A stretch of 64,000 bases of DNA from Perognathus longimembris pacificus (GCF_023159225.1 NC_063161.1:7587795-7651794), one strand, 5' to 3'; counted from the stretch's first letter, positions 13,601-32,657 are shown. Notes: generated by a model not told the origin, from the sequence alone. A program made the numbers and translations.

Positions 13601-16600
13601 TTTCTGTTCCTTCTGCCTCAGCTATCCCTTCCTGAGAACCCCAAAATGGGTAAGAGGGAAAGAGTCCTCTTCAGTTGGCAAGGATGAGCCCCTCTCAATG
13701 CTCCCCTTGTAGGGGCCCATGGGAACCCAGAAGCTGTAGCTTCTGTGTGAGATCACAGTATGAGGGAAAGTTCTTCATCTCTCCTCGAGGGGCATGGCAA
13801 TGTGAAGATGGGATCTCCCATTCCTCTGCAAGCTCCCCACCCCCACCCCAAGCGGGGTACTAAGCTTTCAGAGATCAAGTTGTTGCTGCTGGGGACAAGG
13901 GAAGAAAAAGAGGAGGGGGGACCCACTTTGGGTTGGCTTCTCCCATAAAACCACTGTCAGCCTGGTGCTGTTATATATCACTTAAGGACTGGGAATGTGG
14001 CCTAGTGGTAGAGTGCTTGCCTAGCATGCAGGAAGCCCTGGGTTCGATTCCTCAGCATCACATAAACAGAAAAGGCCAGAAGTTGTGCTGTGGCTCAAGA
14101 GGTAGAGTGCTAGCCTTGAGCAAAAAGAAGCCAGGGACAGTGCTCAGGCCCTGAATCCATGCCCTAGGACTGGCCAAAGGAAAAAAAAAGCACACTAACA
14201 TCACTTAAAGGCTGGGAATATGGCTCAGTGGTAGAATGCTTACTTGGCACGCAAGAAGCCCTGGGTACAATTCCTCAGTACCACATAAGCAGAAAAAGCC
14301 CAAAATGACACTGGCTCAAGTGGTAGAGAACTTGTGTACTTGTGTACATTTCTGGAGATACCAAATCCACCTAAGTACTATGGCCCTAGCCCCAAGGAAT
14401 CACGAAGATCCCAACCAAGCGCTCACTGCGCTTTCCCTCTTCAGGCGCTCTGTCACTACCAGGGCCCACCCAGAAAGACATGGTTTCACAGCCAGCGGTC
14501 ACACCTGTTCTCATAGATGTCCTGGATCTCATACACCTTCTGGTCAATGACATCACTGGAGACGCGACTGGCCTGCAGCTCATACACCTTCTGGTCAATC
14601 AAATCCGAGACAGTTTTATGGAAATACTGGATGAAGTTTTTGATCACTTCAGGAATCACCTGATAGGTCTGCTGCTCATACTGACGTTCATAAGCAAGGT
14701 CTTGCTTGGGATCACCTGAAAGTGGATACAGCAAGTTCTTCACAGAGTACTTCCAAGTCCACACATATAATGGAACGCAGGATCCCACACACTCAACTGG
14801 TACCCTAGGCGGGCACCAGTGCCTCCACCTGCAATCCCAGCTATTTAGAATGCTAAGATGGTGAGAATCACAGTTCAAAGTGAATGAACTGCTGGGGATC
14901 CTGGCGATGTGGGAGGCTGAGATCAGAAGAATCACGATTAAAGGCAAGCCTGAATAGAAAAGTCTTCACGACTTTATTTCCTTTTGTACGTAGCTTAAAC
15001 TCTGGGCCTGGGCACTTCTCCATGGGCTTTTATGCTCAAGGCTAGCACTCTACTACTTAACTCACAGCTCAATTTCTGGCTTTTTTAAATCCTTAATTGG
15101 AGATACAGTCTCAATGACTTTACTGCCTGGGCTGGGGTCAAACCACAATCCTCAGATCTCAGCTTCTTAAGTAGGTAGAATTACAGGTGTGAGCCACCAG
15201 CACCTGGCTAAGGCTCCAGCTTAATTGAAGAAGCCAGGCATGGTGGCACATGTTTGTCATCCTAGCAATGGTAGGAAGTGGTCCAGGCAAAATAACCAGT
15301 GCAAAACAAGAGCTGTAGACATGGCTCAGCAATAGAATACCTGCCTAGAAAGCAAGAGGCCATGAATTTAAACCCCAATATTGCCCTCTTTCCCGAAAAT
15401 GTCCAGATTCAAATCCATTAAAACTAGTATTTCCTTTTATTTAGTTTTCAGTACTAGAACTTGAATTTGGGGGTCTCATGCTTGATAAGCATGTACTCTT
15501 TTTTTTCCTTATTGTCAAAGTAAAGTACAGAGGGGCTACAGTTTCATATGTAAGGCAACTACATTTCTTTTTTTTTTTATTTCTTTTCTGGGGGGGTATT
15601 ACTATACTCACAATATACATTTTGACATTCTCAACGATGAAAATTGTTGTTCTGCTCTACATAATTTATGAACTCTAAGTTTTTGTTTGTTTTTTGGCCA
15701 GTCCTGGGGGCTTGTACTAAGGGCCTGAGCACTGTCCCTGGCTTCTTTTTGCTCAAGGCCAGCACTCTGCCACTTGAGCCACAGCACCACTTCTGGCTTT
15801 TCCTATATATGTGGTGCTGAGGAATTGAACCCAGGGCTTCATGTATACGGGGCAAACACTCTTTTTTTTTTTTTGCCAGTCCTGGGCCTTGGACTCAGGG
15901 CCTGAGCACTGTCCCTGGCTTCTTTTTGCTCAAGGCTAGCACTCTGCCACCTGAGCCACAGCGCCCCTTCTGGCCATTTTCCATATATGTGTTGCTGGGG
16001 AATCGAACCAAGAGCTTCATGTGTAGGAGGCAAGCGCTCTTGCCACTAGGCCACATTCCCAGCCCAAGCACTCTTGACACTAGGCCATATTCCCATCCCC
16101 ATGAAGTGTATGACCTTTAACAATACAGACACTTTCTCCACTTCTGGTGATAGGTAGTTTACGTTTGTTTAGCAACATCTGTTCCCTCCTTCCTTCATTC
16201 ATTCATTCCCATTCCCACCCATGAGATGTTTGGTTCCCTTTCCTCAGTATCTCATGTAACAATGGAGGCTGGGAATATGGCCTAGTGGTAAAGTAATCGC
16301 CTTGTATACATGAAGCCCTGGGTTCAATTCCTCAGCACCACATCTATAGAAAAAAGCCAGAAGTGGCACTGTGGCTCAAGAGGTAGAGTACCAGCCTTGA
16401 GCAAAAAGAAGCCAGGGACAGTGCTCAGGCCCTGAGTCCACACCCCAGGACTGGCAACAAAATCAAAAACACATAAATCTGATGTAGCAATGGTTCCCTG
16501 TGCCATTTTATTGTTGTTGTTATTATTGTTCATGTACTCTACATTTTAGCCACATCTCCAGTCCTATATTCCCTTTACTTTTTTGTTCATATAAAGGGTT

Positions 16601-17779
16601 TCAATTCCAGTGTGTCATCCATTCTCTTTTAAAGACTCAGTTATAAATGTTCCCTAAGTCACTTGCAATCCACTTGCTCTTGTTTCTTCAAAATTAATTA
16701 TCATTAGCTAAAATAACTTTTTACTTGCTACCTGTTTGGACTTATAGAAACTAAAAAGTCTTTGAAATAAAGAACTAGGGCTGGTAATGTGGCTTAGTGG
16801 TAGAATGCTTGCCTAGCATGCAAGAAGCCCTGGGTTTGATTCCTCAGCACCATATAAATAGAAAAGGTTGAAGTTGTGCTGTGGCTCAAGTGGCAGAAAG
16901 CTAGCCTTGAGCAAAAAGAAGCCAGGGACAGTGCTCAGGCCCTGAGTTCAGGACCCAGGACTGGCAAACATATATAAAAAAATTAAAAAACAATTAGGAG
17001 GCTGGGGATGTGCCTAAGAGGTAGACAGACTGCCTGCCTACCTACCTGGTATGAGACCCCAAGTTCAAACTTCAGTACAGCCCCCGCCCAATCAATATTA
17101 GAAGCAACATTTCTGACAGCTGGATGTCAGAGATGGTTGTGAGACACTCAAAAAGATGCCAATCCCTACACCGGCAGCCAGGCCCGTGGTCTCACCTGTG
17201 TGCATATCATAGTCGCCTGGGTAAGCGTACGGATCATAAGCAGCCTGTAAGGGAAAAAGGGACACGAGTCAGGGGACAGTCACTGCTCGACAAACCCCCA
17301 AATGTCCGTCCTAGAGCGTCAACACAGAGCCGAGGGGGAAAGACAACCAACTCCAATAAAACCGAAGCCTCCACCTCTGAGGAATGCATGTGTCAGCGAC
17401 GGAAGACCTCGGCGCTGCCACAGGATGGATACAACGGACAGAGCCAAGAACGTCATCAGAGACTCACAGCCAGACCGGGGCACAGATCAAGAGAGTTCGG
17501 GGAGACACACGGGCCCCCATCAGCCGCCTCCGTCCTTCCCGGGTCTCGGCAAGGCGAGTCCGGGCGGAGACCCGGTCGGTGCGGAGCAGGGCCGGCGGCT
17601 GCACGCGGGCCGCAGGAGGGGCAGGCCCGAGGGAGGCCGAGCCCGCGAGGGCTTCCGGACACCGCCGCCTCGCTCCGGGGGCCCAGCACTCACTGTGAAC
17701 CCTCCCCCGGGCCGCGAAGGCCACCACGCGCTGACGGCCACCTTACCTCAGACTCGTAGTCATCAGCGGGGTAAGACAT
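1174..17779 (-). CDS. EIF3L: Eukaryotic translation initiation factor 3 subunit L (3' end outside window)
   Basis: EIF3L is a subunit of the eIF3 complex, which binds the 40S ribosome and promotes recruitment of initiator tRNA and mRNA in the cytoplasm. Eleven coding exons are joined here: 17747-17779, 17196-17244, 14505-14715, 12300-12379, 10102-10163, 8339-8408, 8061-8134, 4639-4810, 4281-4435, 3283-3453 and 1174-1671. All have GT-AG borders and phase is kept, giving 525 codons. The protein starts [11 protein letters not shown] and contains the long helical repeat region followed by the PCI domain (roughly residues 330 onward, exons 10-11). The human protein is 564 aa, so about 39 C-terminal codons should lie left of position 1; nothing in 1-1041 encodes them. 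The start is the ATG at 17777-17779, conserved with human; an in-frame upstream ATG is discussed separately. The gene is head-to-head with ANKRD54. Identity is certain from near-complete agreement with the mammalian protein. Confidence 0.97.
2671..3110 (+). mobile_element. B1-dID SINE interrupted by an IDL-Geo
   Basis: 7SL-like left half ('cctgtaatcccagctactcg'), then the right half resuming at 3026 after the younger insert 2807-3015. Confidence 0.85.
2807..3015 (+). mobile_element. IDL-Geo SINE (nested)
   Basis: Full ID-like left and Geo right halves with an A-rich tail. Target duplication ggaagtagag at 2797-2806 and 3016-3025. Confidence 0.9.
3283..3453 (-). CDS. EIF3L: EIF3L coding exon 10
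   Basis: Encodes residues 303-359 ([20 protein letters not shown]... to YKYEM), exactly 57 codons. TPR/PCI-type helices. Confidence 0.95.
3850..4061 (+). mobile_element. IDL-Geo SINE
   Basis: Full length in EIF3L intron 9. Flanked by near-identical aaagtggcca(t/g)cct repeats. Confidence 0.9.
4281..4435 (-). CDS. EIF3L: EIF3L coding exon 9
   Basis: Encodes residues 251-302 ([20 protein letters not shown]... to ELNKK). It ends on a codon boundary. Confidence 0.95.
4639..4810 (-). CDS. EIF3L: EIF3L coding exon 8
   Basis: Encodes residues 194-250 ([20 protein letters not shown]... to YTSG) plus one base, with canonical borders. Confidence 0.95.
5893..6105 (+). mobile_element. IDL-Geo SINE
   Basis: Full length. 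Its right target copy (ttaatcttggg) abuts a second SINE at 6121. Confidence 0.88.
6121..6303 (+). mobile_element. IDL-Geo SINE with internal deletion
   Basis: ID half intact. The joint with the right half is deleted (catatgcatcaagtgg). Confidence 0.85.
6318..6565 (-). mobile_element. B1-dID SINE
   Basis: Reverse copy ending in 'gattacaggtgtgagccac'. Confidence 0.8.
6598..7036 (-). mobile_element. B1-dID SINE interrupted by an IDL-Geo
   Basis: Two reverse segments, 6598-6713 and 6954-7036, share the duplicated agataatgctctc at the break. Confidence 0.8.
6714..6953 (+). mobile_element. IDL-Geo SINE (nested)
   Basis: Full length with a long A/T-rich tail, inserted into the B1-dID around it. 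Confidence 0.88.
7335..7571 (+). mobile_element. IDL-Geo SINE
   Basis: Small deletion in the ID half. Long (AAAAAG)-like tail. Confidence 0.87.
7640..8002 (-). mobile_element. Old B1-type SINE sequence, probably two overlapping copies
   Basis: Diverged reverse B1-dID. The clear B1 part is 7890-8002 ('ctcagtctcccatacagcta'). Confidence 0.6.
8061..8134 (-). CDS. EIF3L: EIF3L coding exon 7
   Basis: Encodes residues 169-193 ([20 protein letters not shown]... to IYQ). A B1-dID SINE ends about 60 bp beyond its donor. Confidence 0.95.
8339..8408 (-). CDS. EIF3L: EIF3L coding exon 6
   Basis: Encodes residues 146-168 ([19 protein letters not shown]... to YIL) plus one base. The acceptor lies in a C/G run at 8404-8410. 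Confidence 0.95.
8785..8991 (+). mobile_element. IDL-Geo SINE
   Basis: Perfect 16-bp target duplication agaaatagttttatag at 8769-8784 and 8992-9007. A model young copy. Confidence 0.95.
9180..9371 (-). mobile_element. B1-dID SINE
   Basis: Reverse, diverged copy in EIF3L intron 5. Confidence 0.7.
9772..10002 (-). mobile_element. B1-dID SINE
   Basis: Reverse copy that ends 100 bp before EIF3L exon 5. Confidence 0.75.
10102..10163 (-). CDS. EIF3L: EIF3L coding exon 5
   Basis: A 62-nt exon for residues 125-145 ([20 protein letters not shown], then S). It is too short to stand out as an open frame and was found from the phase left open by exons 4 and 6. Confidence 0.94.
10318..10440 (-). mobile_element. 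dID half of a B1-dID SINE
   Basis: Right half only, truncated by the plus-strand copy that follows. Confidence 0.7.
10446..10672 (+). mobile_element. B1-dID SINE
   Basis: Full-length B1-like left and dID right halves. Confidence 0.85.
10751..11050 (-). mobile_element. B1-dID SINE plus extra B1 fragment
   Basis: Full reverse copy to 10974, then a second B1 end to 11050. Confidence 0.75.
11189..11392 (+). mobile_element. IDL-Geo SINE
   Basis: Target duplication aaagccacagca at 11177-11188 and 11393-11404. ID half of the 'gcttagcagtagagcgc' subtype. Confidence 0.92.
11705..11790 (+). mobile_element. ID-like monomer
   Basis: 'aggttcaatccccagcacca' B-box region. No Geo half. Confidence 0.6.
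11810..11975 (+). mobile_element. B1-dID SINE, shortened
   Basis: B1-like start 'aactggtggctcatgccta' and a truncated right half. Confidence 0.6.
12300..12379 (-). CDS. EIF3L: EIF3L coding exon 4
   Basis: Encodes residues 98-124 ([16 protein letters not shown]... to VGN) plus the first base of Asp125. Acceptor AG at 12380-12381, donor GT at 12298-12299. Confidence 0.95.
12511..12716 (-). mobile_element. B1-dID SINE
   Basis: Reverse copy in EIF3L intron 3. Confidence 0.75.
12732..13010 (-). mobile_element. B1-dID SINE interrupted by an ID-type element
   Basis: Reverse halves at 12732-12838 and 12960-13010. The insert at 12839-12950 is a short plus-strand ID copy with a vestigial right half. 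Confidence 0.7.
13986..14196 (+). mobile_element. IDL-Geo SINE
   Basis: Full length. The flanking 'catcacttaaagg' repeats at its end and starts the next copy. Confidence 0.87.
14209..14334 (+). mobile_element. IDL-Geo SINE, truncated right half
   Basis: Ends within the Geo half, 170 bp before EIF3L exon 3. Confidence 0.8.
14505..14715 (-). CDS. EIF3L: EIF3L coding exon 3
   Basis: Encodes residues 28-97 plus two bases. It begins [16 protein letters not shown] and ends IYEN. Two IDQKVYE(L/I)Q segments lie close together, an internal near-repeat typical of this subunit. Confidence 0.95.
14990..15208 (-). mobile_element. B1-dID SINE
   Basis: Reverse copy. A plus-strand B1 fragment (14805-14970) precedes it. 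Confidence 0.75.
15695..16100 (-). mobile_element. IDL-Geo SINE interrupted by another IDL-Geo
   Basis: Outer reverse copy at 15695-15863 and 16066-16100. The aa(a/g)cactctt repeat at the break marks the insertion. Confidence 0.88.
15864..16065 (-). mobile_element. IDL-Geo SINE (nested in IDL-Geo)
   Basis: Complete reverse copy with an 11-plus T tail, inside the ID half of an older sister. Confidence 0.9.
16265..16493 (+). mobile_element. IDL-Geo SINE
   Basis: Full length. gta(a/g)caatgg occurs on both sides. Confidence 0.87.
16778..16990 (+). mobile_element. IDL-Geo SINE
   Basis: Older, diverged copy. A lone ID monomer follows at 16997-17085. Confidence 0.82.
17196..17244 (-). CDS. EIF3L: EIF3L coding exon 2
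   Basis: Encodes residues 12-27 plus one base ([16 protein letters not shown]). It is flanked by AG at 17245-17246 and a donor at 17194-17195. A 49-nt exon that ORF length alone would miss. Confidence 0.94.
17747..17779 (-). CDS. EIF3L: EIF3L coding exon 1
   Basis: Encodes residues 1-11 ([11 protein letters not shown]). The donor GT lies at 17745-17746 and the exon ends on a codon boundary. Confidence 0.95.
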
Positions 17780-17839
17780 GGCTACGGCGCTCGAGAACAC
17801 CGGGGAAGAGAGCGAGAGCAACACACCGCGCCCGCCTCC

Positions 17840-17935
17840 CGAGGCCGGAAATCCGGTCTCCCTCGAGCATGCTGGGAAACCGGAAGTGACCCCCCCGGTG
17901 CCTCCGGCAGGCCGGCCGGCTGAAGTCGCCATGAT
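17840..17935 (-). promoter_or_regulatory. EIF3L: EIF3L core promoter with ETS/GABP sites
   Basis: A CpG-rich stretch just upstream of the start codon. It holds an ideal ETS/GABPA site, ACCGGAAGTG, at 17879-17888 and a second CCGGAA at 17845-17850. A YY1-like ATGGCG sits on the minus strand at 17927-17932. There is no TATA box. ETS plus YY1 is the usual layout for ubiquitously expressed translation genes; the transcription start itself cannot be read from sequence. Confidence 0.6.
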
Positions 17936-18186
17936 AAGAAGGTCAGGAGGCCCACGAACGACCTAACCTCTTCTTCCTCCTCAAATTACACGCTTTTCAA
18001 ACAACGCGGGACGAGGCTGTTGTTGTAAATCTGAAAACGGGGAGGGCGTGTGAGGGGTTCGGCCACAGTGAGCGAAGAACCGGAAGACATGCCACCCCAA
18101 AGATGGGGGCGTGAAGGGAGGTGCGAGGGCAGAGGGCCTGGCTTGGATTCCGGTGGTGGCACACGCGGCGTGGGAAGGTTCATCCC

Positions 18187-18424
18187 AGCTGGTGCCCGTG
18201 GCTCACACCGGCAATCCTCCTCGGGAGGCCGAGATCGTAGGATCGCGGTTCAGGATCCGGGAGGTCCGTGAGACTCTTAACCTCCACGTAACCAGGAAAA
18301 AGCTGGAAATGGATCTGGGGGTTCAAGTGGTAGAACCCCAGCCATGACCCACAAGCACTCGGGGATAGCATTGAGTTCAAACCCCAGGACTGGCACCAAT
18401 AATAATAATAATAATAATAATAAA
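18187..18424 (+). mobile_element. B1-dID SINE with (AAT)n tail
   Basis: Full copy. The 3' tail has become an (AAT)n microsatellite at 18398-18424. Confidence 0.85.
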
Positions 18425-18943
18425 ATAAGCCAGTGAAATCTACTCTATGGTGCATAGATTGGTTCCTCAGTTTAGTCATCTGCTTAATAAACACACTGTC
18501 TAGAGGAAATCATGAATCTTCATTCCAGCCCCTGATTTGCAGTGTGACAAGGAGCATGTATCACCCTCTCTGGGTTCCAGTGCCCCTCGTGTTTCCCACT
18601 GAGGCACAGCCCCCCCACCCCTGCCCCCCACCCAGACTCACAGTTGGGGACTCACAGTTAACCTGTGATTCACGGCTGGTGTCATGTATTCACTCATGCC
18701 ATCCACACTAAGCGTCTACCTATTGCCAGTTGCAGTATCCCTCACCCAGCTCTTTCTGCTGAGTTCTTGCTTTGAACTCCTTCCTTGCGGTAAGACCAGA
18801 GGTGAAAATTAGCATGGAACTGTGTTGTTGGATATCATGGGATCATAAAGTTAAGAGTTGAAGGAGAAAAAAAATAAAAACAGGACATAGAAGGGACCGA
18901 AGCAGGAGATCTACTAATGAAAAGCAAAAGAAAAGTAAAAGGC

Positions 18944-19155
18944 AGGGCTGGGAATATGGCCTAGTGGCAAGAGTGCTTGCTTTGTATACATGAAGCTGTG
19001 GGTTCGATTCCTCAGCACCACATATATATACAAAAAGGCCAGAAGTGGCACTGTGGCTCAAGTGGCAGTGTTAGCCTTGAGCCAAAAAAAAAAAAAGTCA
19101 GGGAGAGTGCTCAGGCCCTGAGTCGAAGCCGCAGGACAGGCAAAAAGAAAAAAAA
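18944..19155 (+). mobile_element. IDL-Geo SINE
   Basis: Full copy. aaagtaaaagg occurs on both sides. Confidence 0.88.
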
Positions 19156-19774
19156 AAGTAAAAGGTATCCTATGGTAGGCAGGCTAGTTTTTATTCGAGT
19201 TTTATTGGGGTCTGAAGAAATTATCCTGGTATACTGAGTTAATATGTCCTTAACTTTTAGAGACTGAGGCTTTTGTTTTGGATTTTTCATTTGTTTGTAG
19301 TGTACGTGGCTCCTGCCTTAGCGCCCACCCCCCACCCCCCATGATGTGGTAGCTGTTCTACCATTCCTACTTGAGTCATAGAGGCTGAATTGCCCAGATT
19401 TATTCTATTGCTTTGCAGCAGAACAATAGGTTTAGAAATGCAATTCTGATCAGCAGACAGAACCCCACTACAGACAGAAATGTGTGATCTCAGGGTGTTT
19501 GGTTTCCCAAGCCTCCTTTGTTCTTGCAAAGGCAAGCCTTCAAAGAGAAGGAAATTGAGCAGACCAAAGCACCTAGTACAACAAATTCAGCAGCCTGTGC
19601 TGCCCCATCTCTCCTGATCTTTTTACTGGGATTGGGGGTAGGAAGTTTTCCCGACTAGGGAAGATCATTAGTTATATTCCACAGTGGCCTGGCCTCTTCG
19701 GCTGTATTTATTTCTAACTGTGCTTCCCTTAACTGTAGTTTTATCTGTAGTTCACCTGCTGTCCTGTTTGTTCC

Positions 19775-19820
19775 GTCTCTCTCTCTCTCTCTCTCTCTCT
19801 CTGCCCCCCCCCCCCCCCCC
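19775..19820 (+). repeat. (TC)n followed by poly(C)
   Basis: About 14 TC units and then 17 C. It abuts an inverted SINE pair. Confidence 0.95.
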
Positions 19821-20090
19821 GTCCTGGGGCTTCAACTCAGGGCCTGAGCTCTGACCCTGGCTTCTTTTTGCTTGAGGCTAGCACGTCTATAATCCTAGCT
19901 ACTCAGGAGGCTGAGATGTGAGGGTTGCGGTTCCAAGCCAGCACGGGCAGGAAAAATACATGAGACTCTCGTCATCAATTAACTACCAGAAAACTGGAAG
20001 TGACGCTGTGGCTCAAGTGATATAGAGTGCTAGCCTTGAGCTGAAAAACTCAGGGACAGCGCCCAGGCCCTGAGTTCAAGCCCCATGACT
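19821..20090. mobile_element. Inverted SINE fusion
   Basis: A reverse Geo/dID stub (19821-19884) runs directly into a plus-strand B1-dID (19885-20090). Confidence 0.75.
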
Positions 20091-20318
20091 GACAAAACAA
20101 CAACAAGGGTAGAATGCTTGTAAAAAAAAAAAGTAAAATAAACAAATAAATCCTTCAGTCACTGAGGAATTTACTGAGGGTAAAATTGAAGCTGTGGGAT
20201 ATGAAGGGAAAGACGAAAATGGAAATCACTTTTTTGCTTTTGTGAAAGAGTCGTGATTTTTAAGGAAAATCCGCAAGCTTGAGCATGCTGTCCTGTATTT
20301 AAGTTACCAGGTTGCTCC

Positions 20319-20321
<3 letters not shown>

Positions 20322-20359
<38 letters not shown>
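20322..20359. repeat. (TA)n microsatellite
   Basis: About 19 TA units, followed by a T run. Confidence 0.95.
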
Positions 20360-20373
<14 letters not shown>

Positions 20374-20669
20374 GGTCCAGGTACTGGGCCCTCACCTACG
20401 CCCTACCTCTGTTTATCCATAAGTACAGAAGATGCCATCTTTTGGGGCAGTCCCTGACGTGCAGATAACTACGTTTAACTGTATTACTTTGTAAATCAGC
20501 TGTCCCTGACGGACTTAACCGGTGGTCTCTGGAAGCCACTGCAGCGCTCCCAGATCTGAACGTAGCTCCCGGCTCACAGCGTGCGCTCTGCGGGAAGCCC
20601 TTCTATTCTGGGGGCTCCTGGATTCACACCCGGTCAAGGCCCGGGCGTGGAGTCTCACCTACACTGGCC

Positions 20670-30020
<9,351 letters not shown>

Positions 30021-30024
30021 CAAG

Positions 30025-30041
30025 AGCGCCCCCTGCCGGCC
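30025..30041 (-). promoter_or_regulatory. CTCF-like motif after ANKRD54 stop
   Basis: Plus strand AGCGCCCCCTGCCGGCC. The reverse complement contains CCGGCAGGGGGCGC, close to the CTCF core consensus. Confidence 0.5.
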
Positions 30042-30616
30042 GCTCTGCCGCGGCCCCGCCCCTCCGCTCGCCTCTACCAAGAAAAGCCCGGGGGACTTTG
30101 GAACTGTGCTGTTCCTCCTCAGACGCTCTCCACCTGAGCGGCTCTCAGCCCGTCTCCGTCATCTCCGTAGACCCAGGCCCGCCTGCGCTGCACCGGGCAC
30201 CCTGCAACCACACTTCAGCTCTGGCTCACGTGAGCCGCTGTCCCCAGGCCTCTGGCCCCCTCAGCAGGCCTCCATGCTCCTTCCCAGCTAGGGGCTGGCT
30301 TCCAGCCGGTTCCCTCGGGCCACCCCAAGCCTTTTGTGGTGGGCCGGCCCTGGCCCTCTCTCCAGCACTGAGGTTTAGCCCATTGCCGGACTTTTGAGGA
30401 GACTCTGCATCAGAAGGGGGGGAGGGTGTGGTGCGGAAGCACCCTGCTGACTCCAAAAGAGAATCTTCCCCAGCCCTTTCCCTGGCAGTCATGGAAACGG
30501 CAAGAGGGGTTCATTTTGCAGCTTAGTTGTCATAAGCTGATTGTGGCCCCAGGATGCCCCTATCAGGTGGCACCCTGACCATCCAGGGTCCTGTAGGCTG
30601 CGTGGCTATGACTAAG

Positions 30617-30618
<2 letters not shown>

Positions 30619-30651
<33 letters not shown>

Positions 30652-30655
30652 GCAC
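30619..30655. repeat. (CA)n microsatellite
   Basis: About 14 CA units, then CG-interrupted, in the probable ANKRD54 3' UTR. Confidence 0.9.
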
Positions 30656-30684
30656 GACGCGCAGATGGTTCAGAATTACCTAGG

Positions 30685-30965
30685 GGCTGGATGCGGTCGC
30701 AGAGGTCTGTAGTCGAGGGAAACAGTAGCTGGGCTAATGGGAGCAGCAAGTTGGGAGGGGCCAGGCAAACGCTACCATCCCGGCTACTGAGGAGGCTGAG
30801 ATCTGAGGGCCACAGTCCAGAAATGCCTCGGAGACTCTCATTACCAATTAACCAGCAAAAAAAACTGGAAGTGAAGGTATGGCTCAAGTGGTTGAGTGCC
30901 AGCCTTGAGTGAAAAGGCCAAGTGAGAACTTGAGGCTCTGAGTTCACATCCCACTAACCAGCACA
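30685..30965 (+). mobile_element. B1-dID SINE
   Basis: Diverged plus copy in the probable ANKRD54 3' UTR. Confidence 0.7.
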
Positions 30966-31257
30966 AACATTCAAGGGAAATGGCTGGTGGCTCAGAGCGA
31001 TCACAACAGGCTAGTGAAGCCCGAGGCCCTGAGGTCAAACCCCCCCCCAAGTACCATAAGTCCAGACAAGCCAAAGAATGTGGGCTGCCTTCAGAAGCTA
31101 GAAGAGGCAAGGAAATGGATTCTCTCCTTGGGACTTTCAGAAGGAAACTAGCTTTGCTGACAACTGGACTTTAGCTCAGAGACCGATTTTAGATTATAGC
31201 CTCCAGAAACCCATGAGAATACGTCTGTGTTGTTTGTTGCCGTAGCAACAGGAAACC

Positions 31258-31263
31258 AATAAA
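31258..31263 (+). terminator. ANKRD54: Candidate ANKRD54 polyadenylation signal
   Basis: First canonical AATAAA after the stop codon, 1.24 kb downstream. A 3' UTR reaching here would include a (CA)n tract and a B1-dID SINE. A nearer non-canonical signal is possible. Confidence 0.4.
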
Positions 31264-31269
31264 GTAGAT

Positions 31270-32650
31270 GCTCACATTCATCACTGAGAAGGCCTTTGGT
31301 CCCACGAGCAGCCCGGGCCCCACCCAGCAGGAGCAGGGGGCTCTCTGTTGCACCCAGCCTGGGGTGCCATTGGGGGAAACCTAAGGGTGGGCACTGGGAG
31401 ACACTGGCCGCGGACGGTGCTCATTCCACGGGCCAACTGGCTCTGCCCCACCTTCTCACCAAGTTGGAAGCCTTGGCCACTTTCGGAGGAGGAGTTTGTC
31501 CCCAGCCCACAGCTAGGCATGCTCCAGGCCTGACTGAACTCCCAGAATCTAGCTGCTCGGCCCAGGGTGAAGGGGGAGAGATACTGGCCCTCAGGATCCT
31601 GTAGGAGGTTGGGGGGAGCCGAGGAGAGGAAGGCAAAGTGCTGTGGCAGCACTGAGAGTCGGGCTGCGGGGCCCGGGGGATGGGGGGCAGGAAGGTGCCT
31701 TACAGGTCAATCATCAAGCACCGCCAGGCAGACGGCCGGACAATCTGCCTTGGCCCATTTCTATCCAGGATGTTTCCTGTAGCCCCAAATTGGTCTGCAG
31801 AGCCAGCCAGATAAAGTCAACCCAGACGGGAGAGTGAGTCAGAAAACACAAGAGGGCCCTGTGTGCTGGCCTGGGTGGGGGCAGGCCAGAACGCAGCGGA
31901 AGTTGTCCTCGGGGATCCGGTCTGTTGCCAGCAGCTCCCATGGTGGCAGAGGGTTGGCGTGGCCGGGGGCGGGAAGAAGGCTGGCATCGTTGGTGATTTT
32001 ACCTTGTGCCGGGAATCCATTCTGGCCCATTCCATTCGTGTGAGCAATCTCTACTGAACACTTGCTCTGGCTAGCAGTGTTCTAACTACTGTGATTGATG
32101 TGCAGGTAAGAAAGCAGGCCTGCCAAGACCCCCCACCCACCCACCCAGGTACCTGGGGCTGGGACATGGAGATACCCCCCCCCCCCCAATTCATGATGTT
32201 TGTACCAGCCCTGGAAACAGAGCCTCCTCACAAAGACAGTATGATGCTTACTGAGCCACTGCCATCATTTGGGCACCATGTGCCTACTTAGCTCCTGGCT
32301 GGTCCCTTCCGCCAAGATTGCCTTCGCCCCAGACTGTCAGCAGCTGAGCCAAGACCAGGACAGAAGGCCAGGCCACTCACCAGGGTGATCCCAACAGAGT
32401 CCTCTCCAGCTCCGAAGCCCTGAAGGATGATGGCCTGCATCCCTGGGGCCCCCGTGATCAGGCAGAGGCAGGCTGGAGGGCCTGGTGGAGACCAGGATGA
32501 CCCCCAGGGGACTGCCTCAGGATGGATGCACCCCGTGCTTCCGATGGGACCTGGCACCACCGGAGTACAGGCCTGCTTTCAAGACCCAGAGAAGTCACAG
32601 CGTGAAGAACAGGAGCAGGGGTGTGTGTGTGTGTTCACGCGTGCACGTGC
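31270..32650. other. ANKRD54-GALR3 intergenic, single copy
   Basis: No gene, exon or repeat that I recognise. It contains a C run at 32167-32177. Confidence 0.4.
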
Positions 32651-32657
32651 ACACACA

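Larger units (their letters stand above)
17936..20600. other. EIF3L-ANKRD54 intergenic spacer
   Basis: Spacer between the two head-to-head promoters. It holds a B1-dID copy with an (AAT)n tail, one IDL-Geo copy, an inverted SINE fusion, (TC)n next to a C run, and a (TA)n tract. The stretches 18430-18940 and 19160-19770 are single copy with no exon I can support; 18512-18600 faintly resembles MIR. Confidence 0.5.

Noticed and set aside
13985..14334. tRNA-like A and B boxes considered as true tRNA genes
   Set aside because: They belong to ID-derived SINEs: no acceptor-stem pairing or anticodon arm is kept, and the same sequence recurs dozens of times.
15608..16120. Short proteins with [14 protein letters not shown] or [13 protein letters not shown] motifs that recur all over the window
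   Set aside because: These are translations of IDL-Geo SINEs in either orientation, not a gene family.
17124..17889. Plus-strand frames of about 200 codons at the EIF3L 5' end
   Set aside because: They run antisense through EIF3L exons 1 and 2 and the CpG island; low complexity, no homology seen.
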